Source of the DNA: Cheilinus undulatus
Taxonomy: Eukaryota > Chordata > Actinopteri > Labriformes > Labridae
Length of the DNA: 64,000 nt
Reading direction: 5' to 3'
NCBI RefSeq assembly: GCF_018320785.1
Contig: NC_054869.1
Span: forward strand, 33,272,289 to 33,336,288
Position 1 is the stretch's first letter; each line of letters starts with the position of its first letter. Under the pieces are notes generated by a model. It saw only the letters and a list, made by a program, of their open reading frames with translations. It ran no database searches and was not told the origin of the DNA. Positions 40,044 through 53,042 of the stretch are shown here, in pieces. A program made the position numbers and the translations under genes.

Positions 40044-43000
40044 TTACATACATGTGGCCCCTTCTGGAAGACAACTGAGCTGCTTCTCAATTATACACCG
40101 CAGATCAGTATACCTGAAAACGACAAGACAAGAAAAGGAAAGAATCAACATATGCTGGGCTGAACTGCACAGATTATTTTAAGTAATTGTTTGTATTCTT
40201 TATTTGCTGATCATTTGTTTGGTGAATAAAATAGATGAACACTTATTCAAAGTTAATCAGCTTATGAACACAAACATTTTGGAGATGTTATAGTAGAAAA
40301 AAACATTAAATTACCTTCTTCTGAGTTTCTGCACTTCTCTGTCCTCTTCCTCCTTCAGTTTAGTGATGAAACTCTGCAGGACAGGCATTTCAAACTTGAT
40401 GTACTGTGCCACCTGGTGGACAGGGGGAGAAATAGCAGGACAAAGCACAATGAAAAATTAAAGGGGAGCCATTAAAGGTACGATATGTAGAATTTTCACA
40501 CTGTCTACACTGATTAAGAAAATGATGATTCCTGTGTATATATTTTTAGTGGAGTACTTGCATTATGTCTAATATTTCCAACAATTTTCAAAGCCAGAGA
40601 AATACTTGTGATTTCCAGTGTCTTGTCGTGGCGGCCACCATAACAGAGCCACAAAGACATGTAAATCACTGCTGTGGAACACTGGATGTTACATCAAAGA
40701 CTTCTTCATAACAAAATAGAAGCTGCCTTTCTGTTGCTGTATCTCATTCATGTTTTGTGCTGATTACTTGTTTATTTCCTGCTATCAGCTATGCATTCTT
40801 TTTTTCCAAATCCTCTTTGAAAAGTGGAACATCCCCCCAACCCATGGCCTCGGTAATGTTGTGGCCTCACCTCTTACTGCTTTTCAACAAAAACTGCACC
40901 CCATAAGGAGTATTTACTTAAAGGTATACCACCACATTTTGTTCTGTTGATGAATTTCACATAATTAGGGGGAAAGCTGTGGCCTCACAGGGTGCAGGTG
41001 GCCTGGTGGTTACCTTGCATCCCATGTGCAAGGGAACCTGGGTTCTGGTCCAGCCTATGGCATTCCCCACTTTTTCCACTGTCCTTCTCTATTAATAAAA
41101 GCTTGAGAAGCAATCTTTAAAAAGTGGCCTTCCTCACTGGTTTAGCTCAGTTAGAAGAGGAGGCATAAGTATGCAGATGCTGCAGTCCTTGATGCACTGG
41201 TTACAGGTTTCAGTCCTGATCCTGGTGCTGTTTGGTGAATGTCTCCCCCACTCCCTCATCCCAGATTTCTCCCTCTCTAGCCACACTATCTCATAAAGGC
41301 AAAAAGCCCCTACAAAATATATTTTTTATTTATATCATTTGTCATCTATAGTCTAGTTTTGATTGAAAGCCCCCTTGCAGCAGAATTTACATACTGTGAA
41401 TTTGAAAGACGCAGACAAACATGTTAATGTATTACAGTCAACTATCTGAATCTTTTTGCTAAACTCTTTGTAATTAAATGTTAAGATTGACTTGATGATT
41501 TACATCATACGTGACTTCTTCTCCCAGATCTTCTTCCATGAGGAAAATCTTGCAGACCTGCTCACATGGACCCTGCATCACTCTCAGCACCAGAGGATAG
41601 TCACTCCTTTTCAGTTTTACACGCTCTAAAACATCAACAACAGCATAAAATCAGTGGTTAAGAGAACCAAAAATATTTTTAAATAAAGTGTATATTGAAA
41701 TCCACATCTTGACAAACAACAGCTAAAGAGAGAAAAATCAACCCTAACCTCCACTGGCATGGACGAGGTATAGAGCAAATTCATCTGGGCTGTTTTCAAT
41801 TTTAAACTTGTTGAGGAGAACTCGGAGAACCTGAGGTGTGGTCATGCAGCTGTTGATCCGCACGTTTGTCACTGAGCCATAAGCAGGAGTAAACACTGCT
41901 GTCTAAGGAAAAAAAAACACCACACATTAATTCACTTTCCTAAAAAACTTAATGCACATGCTTGAATTCAACCACATGATCGACCATTGTGGATCTGTTT
42001 GTACTTGTGATTTGAAAAGTTTAAAAAAATCACTTAAAAAAACGTGTTAATGATTTCTTCAATTGTGGTTTCACCTTATGGTTGTAGAAGTGTCCGTTGA
42101 TGGAGAATCGATGGCGTCTGATTTTCCTCTGGTCACTTGGTGATCGCCGCTGCCCTCGTCTTAGCACCCCAGCATCACTCTTTGTTCTTAGGAGCTGAGC
42201 AGAGCTCTCACAATCTTCTGTCCAGTCAAAACAATGTCAAAGGATTATTTAACATGAAAGGAACACAACAATTTTCTTTCATTGCTCTACTGAACAGAAT
42301 CCCCAAACTCTGTGGCTTATCTATATAACTGTGAGCATATTGGAGCTGACTTTTTCCTTATGCTTTTGGGTCAATCGTGGCGTACGTCTTTGTCTACATT
42401 CTACGTCTACATTCAGTATGTGCCTTACTCTACTCACTGAAACCTCAGTCCCTGTTACCACCAAGTTTTCCTGGAGGTCTGTTGTAGTCACTTGAGGGTT
42501 TTTCACAACCTGCCTTCTCAGATATTTGGTTGCAGCCACTGATAGCTTCCTTTTTTCTGCCCATTTCCAGGTAGTGTCAGCACTGTTTCTGTCACTTTGA
42601 ACTTTGAACTATGCTTTCAGTGGTGTCTCTAGGAACATTCAGTGCCTTTTCTATCTTTTTGTATCCCGTTCCTTGTTTGTGAAGGGCAGTGATCTCTTCT
42701 TTTAACCTTCTTACAATTTATTTGACTTTGCCATATTTCTAACATGCAATCAAACATAACACTCAACAAACCCCTTGCAGTTCAGGTATTTCATGTGTTC
42801 AAGTGGCATTTTCAGTTTGATTTGGAGAAACTACTTGAAGCTGTTGCTGTGTGGAGCTATCTCAATTCCTTTTATTTGATTTGATCAGTGCAAACAGCTG
42901 AAAGTCTGTAAATTTTAAAAATAAACCTGCTTTGCAATGGGGGTTGAATAATTTTGATCGCAGCTGTATGTGGGATGAACTGGAGACTGAGGCCCATGCC

Positions 43001-46000
43001 AGAAGACCATCAAAATCTGGAGGGGCTTGAGAGATTGGCCGAGGATGAATGACCTGGAATTCCTCAGGAGACGTGTCTGAGACTTGATGAAAGCTACAGT
43101 AAACAACTGCAGGCTGTTATCCAGCAAAATGAGACACAACTGACTATTAGCATCAGGAGGGGCTAATAATCTCAACCCTGGTAGTTGCTTTTGTTTGAAA
43201 TAATATCGTTTCTGTGTCCAAAGTAAAATAATGTAAGCATTCAAAATAAAACTAGGATGTTTGGAAAAGCTGCGTTGAAAACTCTTTGCTCTGTTCAGCA
43301 GCACTCGAGAAAAATGGAAATTTTCATAGGGGGCTAATATTCATCATCATCATCATCATCATCATCATCTGTAGATATGAACGTAACACAACAAACAATA
43401 GATATAAACGTGGCCATATGTGCATCTATTTGTAGATTCTTCCATGGCAAGGATGCATTTTAGAAAAAGTGCCAAAAATGGTCAAACCTGAGGCACATTT
43501 AAAAACTGCCATGTTTAATTGTTATCAAAGCCACTCACCATCTGCAGGTTCCTCCATCACACCGTTGTTCTCGGGTTGACCTTCAGGTGGCGTCACTTCC
43601 ACAGTGGGTGGCGTCTGTTCTGTGGTCTGCTGACCGTCTGTGTTATTTGGGGAGCTTTAAACAGAAAAACAGAGCGAGTTGAGAAGATGGCCAAGACACT
43701 GCAGAGAAACAACTGAAAATACTTTTGAGAAAGTTTCACTGTTTTCAGACCAAAGTGAGCAGAGTTACTTTACATATTAGTACAGTTTGTAAATTTGGCA
43801 ACAATATGAGAAAACGACCTTGTCACAACTACAAACTCTGATGCAGAGCTGCATCATATCATTGAGATAAAACTTGAGGTACATGTACGGTATATACAAA
43901 CTTCATTGGTAGAGTTTATTTGTGAGAAATGGTCCTGGAAACTGCTGTTTCTATGCTATGTCTGAGATTTCCGGTCATTTGTGAATTCCTTTCCAAGCAT
44001 ATAAATCATATCAGAGTGGATTATTCTGCCTTTTTGGAGGTATTTGTTTCAGAAGTAAACTTTAATTATTTATTTATCTTTTGCTTTAAAGTTGACCTCT
44101 TTGCTGCTACTAAATACTGCTAACAGACTCTGGCTGATTTAGTTCCATCTATGTTGAAGTCAGTTTTAATATAGTATTTATGCGTCCCCCCCTTTCATTC
44201 AGTTTGTATGAATTCAGTCTGTATGAAACACCCAGCTGCATGCCCTTGAGCTCTGTTTTCCCTGGATAACAGATGAATCAAGAGCTCTTCTGATAAATGG
44301 GATTAGAGAGCTGAAATTACGCTTCAAGCCCTTTGTCACAAATTGATTTGTGGTAGCTCGAGTCAAAATCTAAGCATGTAGCCAGAGGTGTAGGCTGAAA
44401 TGTTGACTTTGTCTACACTGCTGCCAAACGGTTATGCATCAAAGACAAGCGTGAGAAACTGATCATGCTTATGTAGCACTGAGCTATATAGTTAAATCAA
44501 GCTACATTTACACGCAGCAATGAAACATTTAATTGAATTTTCCATCAGACAAACTAGACATAATCTATATTTGCCCTCTGCTGACCTACTGTGCATCAAC
44601 ATTTCCGGTCAGCAGGGTGTAACTGGATCTGTCTGCACCTCTTACCCTTGACTATCCAGATTGCAACCCGAGTGCCAGGACGTAGAGGAGGGGGGCGGTC
44701 GGATTCGCTCATGGTCATCTTGCATCTGAAGCCTGATTGGTCGGCGCAAGCCCCAGAATATATTCAGCAAGCCCTCGACAATCAGCTCTCCCTCTTCCTG
44801 TTGGCAGGGAGGAGCCGTGATCAATATTAACTCAGACATTAACAACCTAAAATGGACAGTTATTACCCCTCTGGGTGTGGGGTTAATGGGGAGGGGATAT
44901 TATATTACAAATGATTCAAAAAGGGTGACAGGAAGTGGTGAAGAGTGGAGATGTCTTTGACCAACCTCTCTGTGTCTGAGCTGTAGATTCTGTCCTTCAT
45001 AGTAGATGTTGTAAGTCTTCAGATGTGAGAGGACTGTGACCCTGGAGACACAGATGTTAAATCACTAAAGAGGAAAGCTGTTTAAAGGAGCATTACAATG
45101 AATTCAGTGTTATCACATGTTGGGACACTGACTTGCAGCAGTCAGATAAAAATTTCCCGTAGCTGACTTTTTTCATCTTTTGAGAACAACATGTTAAATT
45201 CAGACTGATAATGTAGTTTCTTCCACTACAGGTCTTTAAATGGAAAGAAAAACAAAATATATACAATTTGATGAAGTCTTGAAGTAGAATGGAATCTGAG
45301 AAAACTATTCCCGTCTCTGTTTATCTCCCTGACTGGACTTGGGACATGAATTATGGTAATGTACATTTTGGCACTTAAATGAATTCAATGGAAGTGAAAA
45401 TATAGCTAAGAAAATCTGTTTCCCAGTCCCATCCTCCACCCCCATAACTGGTGAGTTATCTATAAAGCTGGGTGTACACTCTGATTTTCCAGACACAGAT
45501 TTTGAGTTGCAAGACTCACTTGGAAGTTAGGCTGACATTCAGCCAGATCATACGTCTTTGGTGCAGGTCTGTCTGATGGATTTTTGGCATGTTTGATATT
45601 TTGGTCATACAACTGTGACAGCAAAGCTGCAAGCAGATTCTCCAACTCCGGGGATTTTTTTCCTTCGTACTGTTGGACAGCATCTTAAATCACCATGACA
45701 AAGGCAAGAATGCTTTGCTCGTACAGTGTGGGCGATCAAGTCCTTCACAACCATCAGACTGTACAATATCAGCACATAAATTGTGCATGATGGTTGTGCG
45801 CTATGAATGTATCAGTCGCACAGTGTGATCTGATCTCCTACCACGACTGTTACAGAGTCGGCTTGAAATCGCACAGGGTACACCAAGCTTAGGGTTTCCC
45901 TGACTGCTAGTTTGATTCAGACCTGATAATGAAAAAGCAGGGTGCTCAGCACTCACAGACAAGGTTCAGATCAAACACTCATTTTTTTAGAGGAATATTT

Positions 46001-47130
46001 GTCAATATAATGTCAATATTGGCAATCATTAAAACAAGTTATTGTAGTCCAAAATAATGAATATTGTTACATGCTGTTAACTGTGCAAAGCAGATGAATT
46101 CGCCTGTTTCCGTGTTTCCCATTGGCGAATCCATCTTGCAAAGCTCCCATCTGAACAGATAAGGTCCTGTAAGACAGTGGCAGGACCAATCAGGAGTAAG
46201 AGGCAGTACTATTGGGCGCGGCGGAGTCATGACGTAAGCGAGCAGCGACAAGAGGCCGGTGCAATTATGGTGGAAGAGAGATTAGCGACACTGCTAAAGC
46301 GTCAGTTTTATCAGAACTTGGTGACATTTATCTGTTAAAAGATGAACAAAGAACAGCAGTGAGTTGTTTTCTTTTCAAAAATGACAAAAGTCGTGTACTG
46401 ACATGTCTACAGTCGCCATAGTTCGCATTATGCAGTTCTCTAGGGAGTTTCCTCCTCGGTAGTAGTGCAAACCTATGGCGTCACGTGTTTTGTTGCTCTG
46501 ATTGGCCTGTAAAGATGAGACGGACAGAATGTTCATCCAATCACCCTCCGAGTTTTTTTTCAAAGGCTCTGCCCTTCCCCAAACATAGTGTATGGGAGGT
46601 TTTCCAGATGGGTGTGTGAAACTAATCTATCTGGTGTGTTAGGTTAACACGCTGTTGCTTAAAGGGTAGAAATCACTCAAAACAAATTTTGTGAGATGAA
46701 GATTAAGATTAAGATTAAGACAAGTAAGATTTTTAAATTTCAAAACTTGCCTTTGCCATGTCTGCATGGCTCTTATTTAGCTAATAACAATGAACAAGAG
46801 AGGCTTAAAGCAGTCCTCTGCTGGTTGAAAAAAGCATGCATATTCAATATAAATTCTTTTCAAACTTGATTTCAATTGTCAATCATTGTACCAACTTTTT
46901 AATTAGATTTCAACATATTGCTACTTCATTGTTGGCAAGTTGTCTGCCATAAAGTAAATCAAACACAATTTGGAAAAACAGTCTAAAAATGGACCATAGT
47001 GTAAATGAAAATGAAAAAGAATATACGTATAAAGCCTGTTTGAATAGTGCATGTATGTTTGTGTTTGAGATGCATTCAGTCCTTACTTGCTGATGAACTT
47101 GTTCTCTCCAATCTGAACCCCGTCATCCAT
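40044..47130 (-). CDS. rassf2: Ras association domain-containing protein RASSF2, complete (324 aa, 9 coding exons)
   Basis: RASSF2 binds K-Ras through a Ras-association domain and MST1/2 kinases through a C-terminal SARAH coil, acting in growth suppression and apoptosis. Coding pieces in transcript order, all with GT/AG borders and continuous phase: 47130-47087, 45041-44966, 44797-44646, 43654-43539, 42217-42075, 41902-41749, 41625-41504, 40412-40315, 40113-40044, total 975 nt. The protein starts [14 protein letters not shown], then [40 protein letters not shown] and [17 protein letters not shown], nearly identical to human RASSF2 (326 aa). [15 protein letters not shown] precedes the Ras-association domain (about residues 177-268, [17 protein letters not shown]), and the SARAH segment (about 269-317, [14 protein letters not shown]) follows. 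The exon-4 segment (Thr/Pro/Glu-rich, [20 protein letters not shown]) is poorly conserved. Its place beside prion genes matches the vertebrate PRNP-RASSF2 synteny. Confidence 0.96.
40990..41320 (+). mobile_element. Two tandem copies of a teleost tRNA-type SINE in a rassf2 intron
   Basis: The first copy (about 40990-41105) has GGCCTGGTGGTTACCTTGCA and GGGTTCTGGTCCAGC, resembling A and B boxes. The second (about 41135-41320) begins GGTTTAGCTCAGTTAGAAGA, has GGTTACAGGTTTCAGTCCTG and ends ATAAAGGCAAAAAGCCCC. That tail is the complement of the starts of the reverse copies at 26341 and 52165. Confidence 0.65.
42325..42966 (-). mobile_element. Tc1-like transposon fragment with transposase N-terminal region
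   Basis: Minus-strand 42539-42324 reads [20 protein letters not shown] ... [14 protein letters not shown], the helix-turn-helix DNA-binding half of a Tc1 transposase. The right end, read on minus, is CAGCTGCGATCAAAATTATT followed by CAACCCCC, a typical Tc1-family terminal repeat, followed on the plus strand by TA. The catalytic half is missing. Confidence 0.75.
42967..43345 (+). mobile_element. Second Tc1-like fragment, transposase C-terminus, opposite strand
   Basis: The plus strand directly after the previous element reads [19 protein letters not shown], the block that follows 'NPIENL' in Tc1 transposases, then the decayed C-terminus. An AT-rich tail ends in GGGGGCTAATATT, part of a terminal repeat. 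The junction suggests that the minus-strand element landed inside this one. Confidence 0.6.
43341..43369. repeat. (TCA)n microsatellite
   Basis: Nearly ten perfect TCA units in a rassf2 intron, at the broken end of the Tc1-like fragment. Confidence 0.9.
45464..45890. mobile_element. MITE with AAGCT(T)GGTGTAC ends
   Basis: The left end AAAGCTGGGTGTACACTCTG and the right end, read in complement, AAGCTTGGTGTACCCTGTGC are imperfect inverted repeats about 24 bp long around a 427-bp element. It has no coding frame and lies in a rassf2 intron. Superfamily not determined. Confidence 0.6.
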
Positions 47131-48764
47131 TCTCAGTCAGCATGAGAGGAGCTGAGAAACAAAGAAGCAACACAGAGTTAACATATTTTTTTTCCGTCTG
47201 ATTAAGTCTCATGACTCCTCATGACCTGCTGCCAGACAACAAGAAGAGAGGGAGCAGTCTGAGGAGGAGATGTAGCTCTAGACAGTAAAAAATAACAAAA
47301 GTCTGTATCAAACTTCCTGTTAATGTATTTTCTTTAACATACAGACCTATTCATAGCTAAACCACCAGTTAAACAGCTGCTCCTTTTCATCCTCCGCCTG
47401 CCTTTACTACATCATTATGTCCCGTCACCACTTTAATTCTCTCTTTATGTCTTTGTCTGTTTTTAACACATGAACACTCAAGAACACGTACGCACACATG
47501 CAGCTGTTTTACATGGCACTCTGCCACCAGTGCCCCGTGGAGTTTCCTTTCCTCTTTGCAGAGCAATGTGTTTGTGTATGTTTGTCTTTGTGTGTCTGCA
47601 GACGAGGCAGGACAGAAGCCTTGAGGAAGAAAATGAACAGGTGCAGCCCACATGGGCCACCCGCCGCGCCAAATCATGTCAGCTGCTTAAACATTTATCT
47701 CCGAGAGGGCTACTGGCCACACACGCTCAAGAGTTTATCTGTTATACATAAATCTACAACAATATGTCATGGAGTTTCTTTCCATAAATACAAAATCCCG
47801 ATTTTAAACACTTGTTAATTCCAAATACTTTAATTTCAGACCTTCTTGCCATGCAAATAAATCACAAGTGTGACTCATGGAACATTTCAAACTGGTTAAA
47901 TAAGTTATTTGTCTTTTGCCTCTGATCACACTTCATTTTTTTTTTGTGAAATAACACTGCATTGGTGCTTTTTAACCACTTGCACTATGGTGTTAAAGAT
48001 ACACTGAATTGGTGGATTGGACAACATTCACAGTTCTCACTCACTACTCAAAAAGAACATTTTAGGCATCCCAAAACTTTCCTTTAACTCTATCATTTCA
48101 CCAAAAATGGGATTTTTATGAGTATGCTAGCTCATGACCACAACTAGAGAGTACTGATGCCCCTTTACATCAGTTTAACATCTGTATCAGCTGATTTTGG
48201 ACCTGTTGTTAAACATTGGCCCTTCTGCAAATACTGTGCCATAAATCAGTGTCAGTAGCTGATGTGTATCTGTTGAGTCACACTGATTTGAAGCAGTCAT
48301 CAGTTCGACAAACACTGGTTTGTTTTCATGGCCAATAGTGGAAGAAGATGTTAGAAGTTTGGATGACAGATCAGTGACATACAGTTTTTAAGACATATTC
48401 CAGAGAAATTTAAAGAGGAGGGACTATTAACAGTTTAAAAAATATCAAATCATGTCAAAAAAACAGGATAAGTTTGGAGGAAATAATCAAATAAACATCT
48501 GTATGGATATTAGCAATTGGCTAAATTGTTATTTTAACAACAACATTGTTATTTCAGCCGTATATTGTGTTAAGCACCAGTTAGCAAATGTTTGCTCACA
48601 AATGCTAAACTTCAATGTACAGCCTACATAACAATCACTAGAGCTTAAATCAGGCTCAAAATTATTTCAAGCCTGACCCTACCCAGACCTGCACACACTC
48701 TTCCGGCACGTCCCGGCCTGTACCATTAACTGTATTTATGGACCTCGGCACGATTTGAACCAGA

Positions 48765-49100
48765 GACGCACAGATGCATTAGTTTAACATTTATATCAGC
48801 ACCAGCCTTCTGCAAATAATGTGGCATGAACAGTGAGTAGTAACTGATGTTTACACAATTTGATGCTGACATTTAGATCAACTAACTGCTGATTTAATTT
48901 AAGATATTTTTTTTGCAGGACAGAAAGAGTTAACTGTTTGGAAAACTCTGGTCTTAATGATAAAACATGAGAGAAAATGTTGGAAAAGTGGGATTCTGAC
49001 ACCAAAAGAAGTACTGAAAAACATTGGTATTGGACACTGGCTATGTTATTAACACTGGTAGCTGTATTGATCCTTGTCTCAACAATCGGTGAATCCCTAA
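48765..49100. mobile_element. hAT-type MITE, diverged copy
   Basis: The interior matches the element at 52588 (GGACAGAAAGAGTTAACTGT, GGAAAACTCTGGTCTTAATG, GACACCAAAAGAAGTACTG). The ends AGAGACGCACAGATGCATT and, in complement, TAGGGATTCACCGATTG are decayed inverted repeats. A looser, more decayed relative lies at about 48140-48565. Confidence 0.6.
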
Positions 49101-50511
49101 TTCTAACACATTTCTTTAAAATACACTGGCCTTTAAAATTTACTAAATCTTAAACTAAAATTCAGAGTTGCTTGAATGACAGAAATCTGTTCAGATGAGA
49201 GCATAATGAGGAGCATATATTACAGACATCACCTGTTTCATGTTTATGCCTACACTAGTCTCCACTTACCTCACTGGTATACTGAGCTGGATAACAACAG
49301 ATAATCAGCTGAAGTTTTTACTTCTTTTTCTTCAGTAGATGCATTATTACACTCCGCTCTCCCTCACTTGTCTCCCACTGTAATATTTCCGTGTGTTTCA
49401 AGGCCAGCTCAGACTATTTCCGAAGTAATTCTGCCAGATTTTGGACCAACTGCAACATTGGAGCTCATCGTCAAAACTTGGGCCAAATTTGGAGTGTCAA
49501 AAACAACAAACGGTTGTAGTATGGCATCATTAACGGCGAGTCCAAGATGCCCCACAACCACGATTTGACAAGACTAGCATGTCAGAAATTTCTTGTGTCG
49601 TCATCTAGTTTGACACCCTGACCTGACATCAATGACATGAATCCTGACGCCCACCTATAGGAGAGCGTTTGCTGCTTATCTTGGCATCTTCATTTACAAG
49701 AGTCCCTACTTTTTCTCCTTCTGGGCTACTGATGAGCACATTTTATTTTATTTCATTTACATTATCACACGCATACCTTATAAGTTCAATCAGAAGGAGA
49801 GCCAGTCCATATTGTTCCCCTTTTGATACAGCCATAATTGTTATCCATAGCCCAATTTCTAATCCATAATTGTTCGTTGTTTTTGTTTTTTTAATGAGCA
49901 GAGGACTGCAACCCAATCCAACCTCTAAAGCTACACACTGGTAAAATTATAGTTAATGCTACATAGTTGCCTCTCATTTTAGGTGCTACATTTTATTGTT
50001 AAGCTATTTTTTTTATTTTTTTATTTTTTTTAGATTTTGAGTAATGAACGCATAATAATTGGAAAACCTGCTTTTCATCCAAGACAGCCTGATACATAAG
50101 CTGAGACCTTGAAAAAAACAAAATAAAAATTACCCAAATGACAAAACTCCTGTCTGAAAAACAAATTCACCTTTTTAGTTTTAAATAAAGAAACCTTAAC
50201 CATGAGACAAAAACAAGTACAATAAAATATATGACTGTATGTCCACTTAGGGCCTCCATACGTCACAGACGTATTACCACATTTTTTTCCAGGCACACAT
50301 TCTGACCAACTGAAAACAGCTCTGTGACCCACTTTTGGGTCCCAATTCATGGGTTGAGAACCACTACTCTAGACCACCAAGTTCATTGCCCTATTCGATA
50401 GCAAGTCCCTCTATTTCATACAACAACTAACTAAATGTTAAAACAGTCAAACAGATATGTCTGCCGAATGAGACCATACACGTCAGGAACAAATCTTAAC
50501 AGTAGTCTTAC

Positions 50512-50567
50512 CGTAGTGTAGACGATGTGTGATGCTGTTGAATAACCAGAAGGAGGGAGCTGCAAAT
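50512..50567 (-). other. rassf2: Probable noncoding 5' exon of rassf2
   Basis: Minus-strand sequence CTCTCTTTCTCCAG|ATTTGCAG ... CTACACTACG|GTAAGAC gives a 56-nt exon with a strong acceptor and donor. It lies between the CpG-island first exon and the ATG exon (acceptor TTTCTCAG at 47152, exon from 47151). Confidence 0.5.
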
Positions 50568-52164
50568 CTGGAGAAAGAGAGTTAAATGTTAGACATGTAA
50601 ACCCTGAATGTACGCTCAGGTGATGGTTACAAATGACCCAAGGGGCTCTCTCCATGCAAATGTGACAGTGAACAGATGAGAGAGGAGTGGCGGCATTTAA
50701 AGGAAGTTCTCCCCTTCCGCTAAATCACTTCCTTCTTTACTCAGTAAGTCACACAGGAAGCTGACACTCGCCTTTACACACATTAAAACTTCCTCAATTC
50801 AAGAAACTCTGATTAGCTATCATACTTATCCAAACACACACAGGCACACATACAAAGCCTGATAGGATCTTGATTCAATTAGTCCTGATCCAAACAGACC
50901 TTTATCTAAACACACTGTAAACAAACATATTAATGAAGTTACAAAGCAGCGTTAAACTCACAGTTCTGATAAAGCTAGCTGTGGCTGTCAATCTCTGGAA
51001 TAAATGTGTCTGATAATTGTAGAAGGATTAAATATTAAACACCAATCAGCCAGAACTCCTGCCAAGGTCTATTAATATTTCAGCACCTATATTAGTCCTG
51101 TCAGATGCTCAAAAGCTAACCATTCACTGTCACAATGGAGATCATTAGTCTTTAATGGTGCGGTTGGTCAAGGCCGGCTGTGATCATAGACTCATTAGCG
51201 GGGGGTGGCAGTGGTCTGAGACAGACGTGACGCTGTCTGCTGTAACTGTCTCGTAAGTCAAAGTGAACTTTAAGTCAACTTTGTAATCAGATACCAAAAA
51301 TCGATCACTCCACTGAGATGTCAACCTCTGAAACACAGATCAAACAGGCATTTAACCTTTAAATCTGCTGCTCAAAACTCACTCATGTTGTGATAAATGT
51401 GGTCCCTGTTGGTGAAAACATTCTTGTTTTGGCTTTATTTGTGTGATAACTTCATATGATTCAGAAGGGATTCCAACTGTTTACTTTCGCTCAAGATCAC
51501 AGCGTTATGGCAAACCCCATGATAGGAAAAGCAGTGAGCTGGGAGACATTTTAGTGCAATATTGATACTCAGATACGTATCATCTGGAGTTTGTGTTTAT
51601 TATAATAATAATATTTGGACAATGCTTTGTTTTCCCTTGCGGTTAAGACCACCATAATGGATGCTCTGGACTTTTGAAAACAAGTAAATTCTCATGCAAA
51701 TATAAAACCAAACTGATTGTTTTTACACTAATCCTGGGAATGTATGAAGTGTCATTTCTTATTAAAAGACAGGAAACCCCTGAAATGTTAGATTTCATCC
51801 AAGCACAAACATCCGTAGAAAACTTTACCTGAAATCATTAAAACATTATTTAATTTAGCAGCTGGGTGATGGGTGACAGTTAATACCAATATTCTGTTCT
51901 GAACACATAAAAAGTATTCAGATGTAATATCTGCTTCCAGGAACAAATCAGGATTTTAAGGAAAACTGAGGTCATGAGTCAAAATCCCTCAAAGCAAAGC
52001 TCCTTTTTAATTCCAGAAACCAAAAATAGCTGAAGTATTTTAATCATCATGTCATTTTCTGTAGATTACTGTTTCTCTAATTATTTGGCAGACTTGATCA
52101 TTTACGTAAAATGTCTTAAAGTAAATCAGTTTGGCTCTGAAAACAAAAGGATTTTTCTAAGATT

Positions 52165-52330
52165 ATATTTTGGGCTTTTTGCCTTAATTTTGATAGGACA
52201 GCTGAAGAGAAAGGAAATACTGAGATATAGAGTGGGGAACGACATATACCAAACAGCGATGGGATCAAGATTAGATCTTGTGACCAGTGCGTCAAGGACT
52301 CTAGCCTCTAGGGGCCCCTGCTCTAGCATT
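52165..52330 (-). mobile_element. Teleost tRNA-type SINE, reverse orientation
   Basis: Begins ATTTTGGGCTTTTTGCCTTA, with TTTTGATAGGACAGCTGAAG, AGAGTGGGGAACGACATATA and CTCTAGGGGCCCCTGCTCTA. This is the same family and orientation as 26341-26520. Confidence 0.7.
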
Positions 52331-52587
52331 TAAGCTAAACAGACAACCAAGTAAAAAAAACAAAACAAAACAAAAAAAATTTGCTGAAAAAGTAAAGTCA
52401 GAGTTTCAATTGATGAAAGTATATTGTTTAAAGTACAGGAGGTCATGACTTCAGTACGGCAGCTGTTGCTAGTCAAAAAGATTGGCGAACAAAGAACTTC
52501 TAACCTATTGTGCCATGATAACCACAAAAAGAAAGTTTCTGACTATCTTACAGACATATTTCTAATAAAAACATAATTTCTTTAAAG

Positions 52588-52931
52588 TAGGGATGCACCG
52601 ATCTATTGGTTCAACATCTGTATTAGCCAATATACATCAGCCATTGGCCCAATTATGTTGCGTAATCAGATCTGTTACCAATATTTTGTATCCAAAAAGT
52701 TTTATGCTGGCATCTGGTATATCTAGCCTCTGAATCAATAAGATATTTTTATAGGACAGAAAAAGTGACCAGTTGGAAAACTCTGATCTAATTTTATGGT
52801 CAAATGTGAGATAAAGAGTTGACTTATAAGGAGTGTTACACCAAAAGACGTTGGTACCGGCATTGGCTTAATTGTTATATTAAATATTGGCTTCAGTATT
52901 GACCCCCTTTTTTTCAATTGGTGCATCTCTA
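52588..52931. mobile_element. hAT-type MITE with TAGGGATGCACCGAT ends
   Basis: Terminal inverted repeats TAGGGATGCACCGAT and, in complement, TAGAGATGCACCAAT match at 13 of 15 positions. The flanking 8-mers CTTTAAAG and CATCAAAG agree at 6 of 8, as for a decayed 8-bp hAT target duplication. The element is about 344 bp without coding capacity. Confidence 0.75.
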
Positions 52932-53042
52932 CATCAAAGCACTATAAGCTGCCAAGTATTGATATTAAAAATCAATATTCTGTCTGGATTTTAAAGCTCA
53001 ACTACTGCAGATTACTAGAGCGTACATATTGGCAATTTAAGA

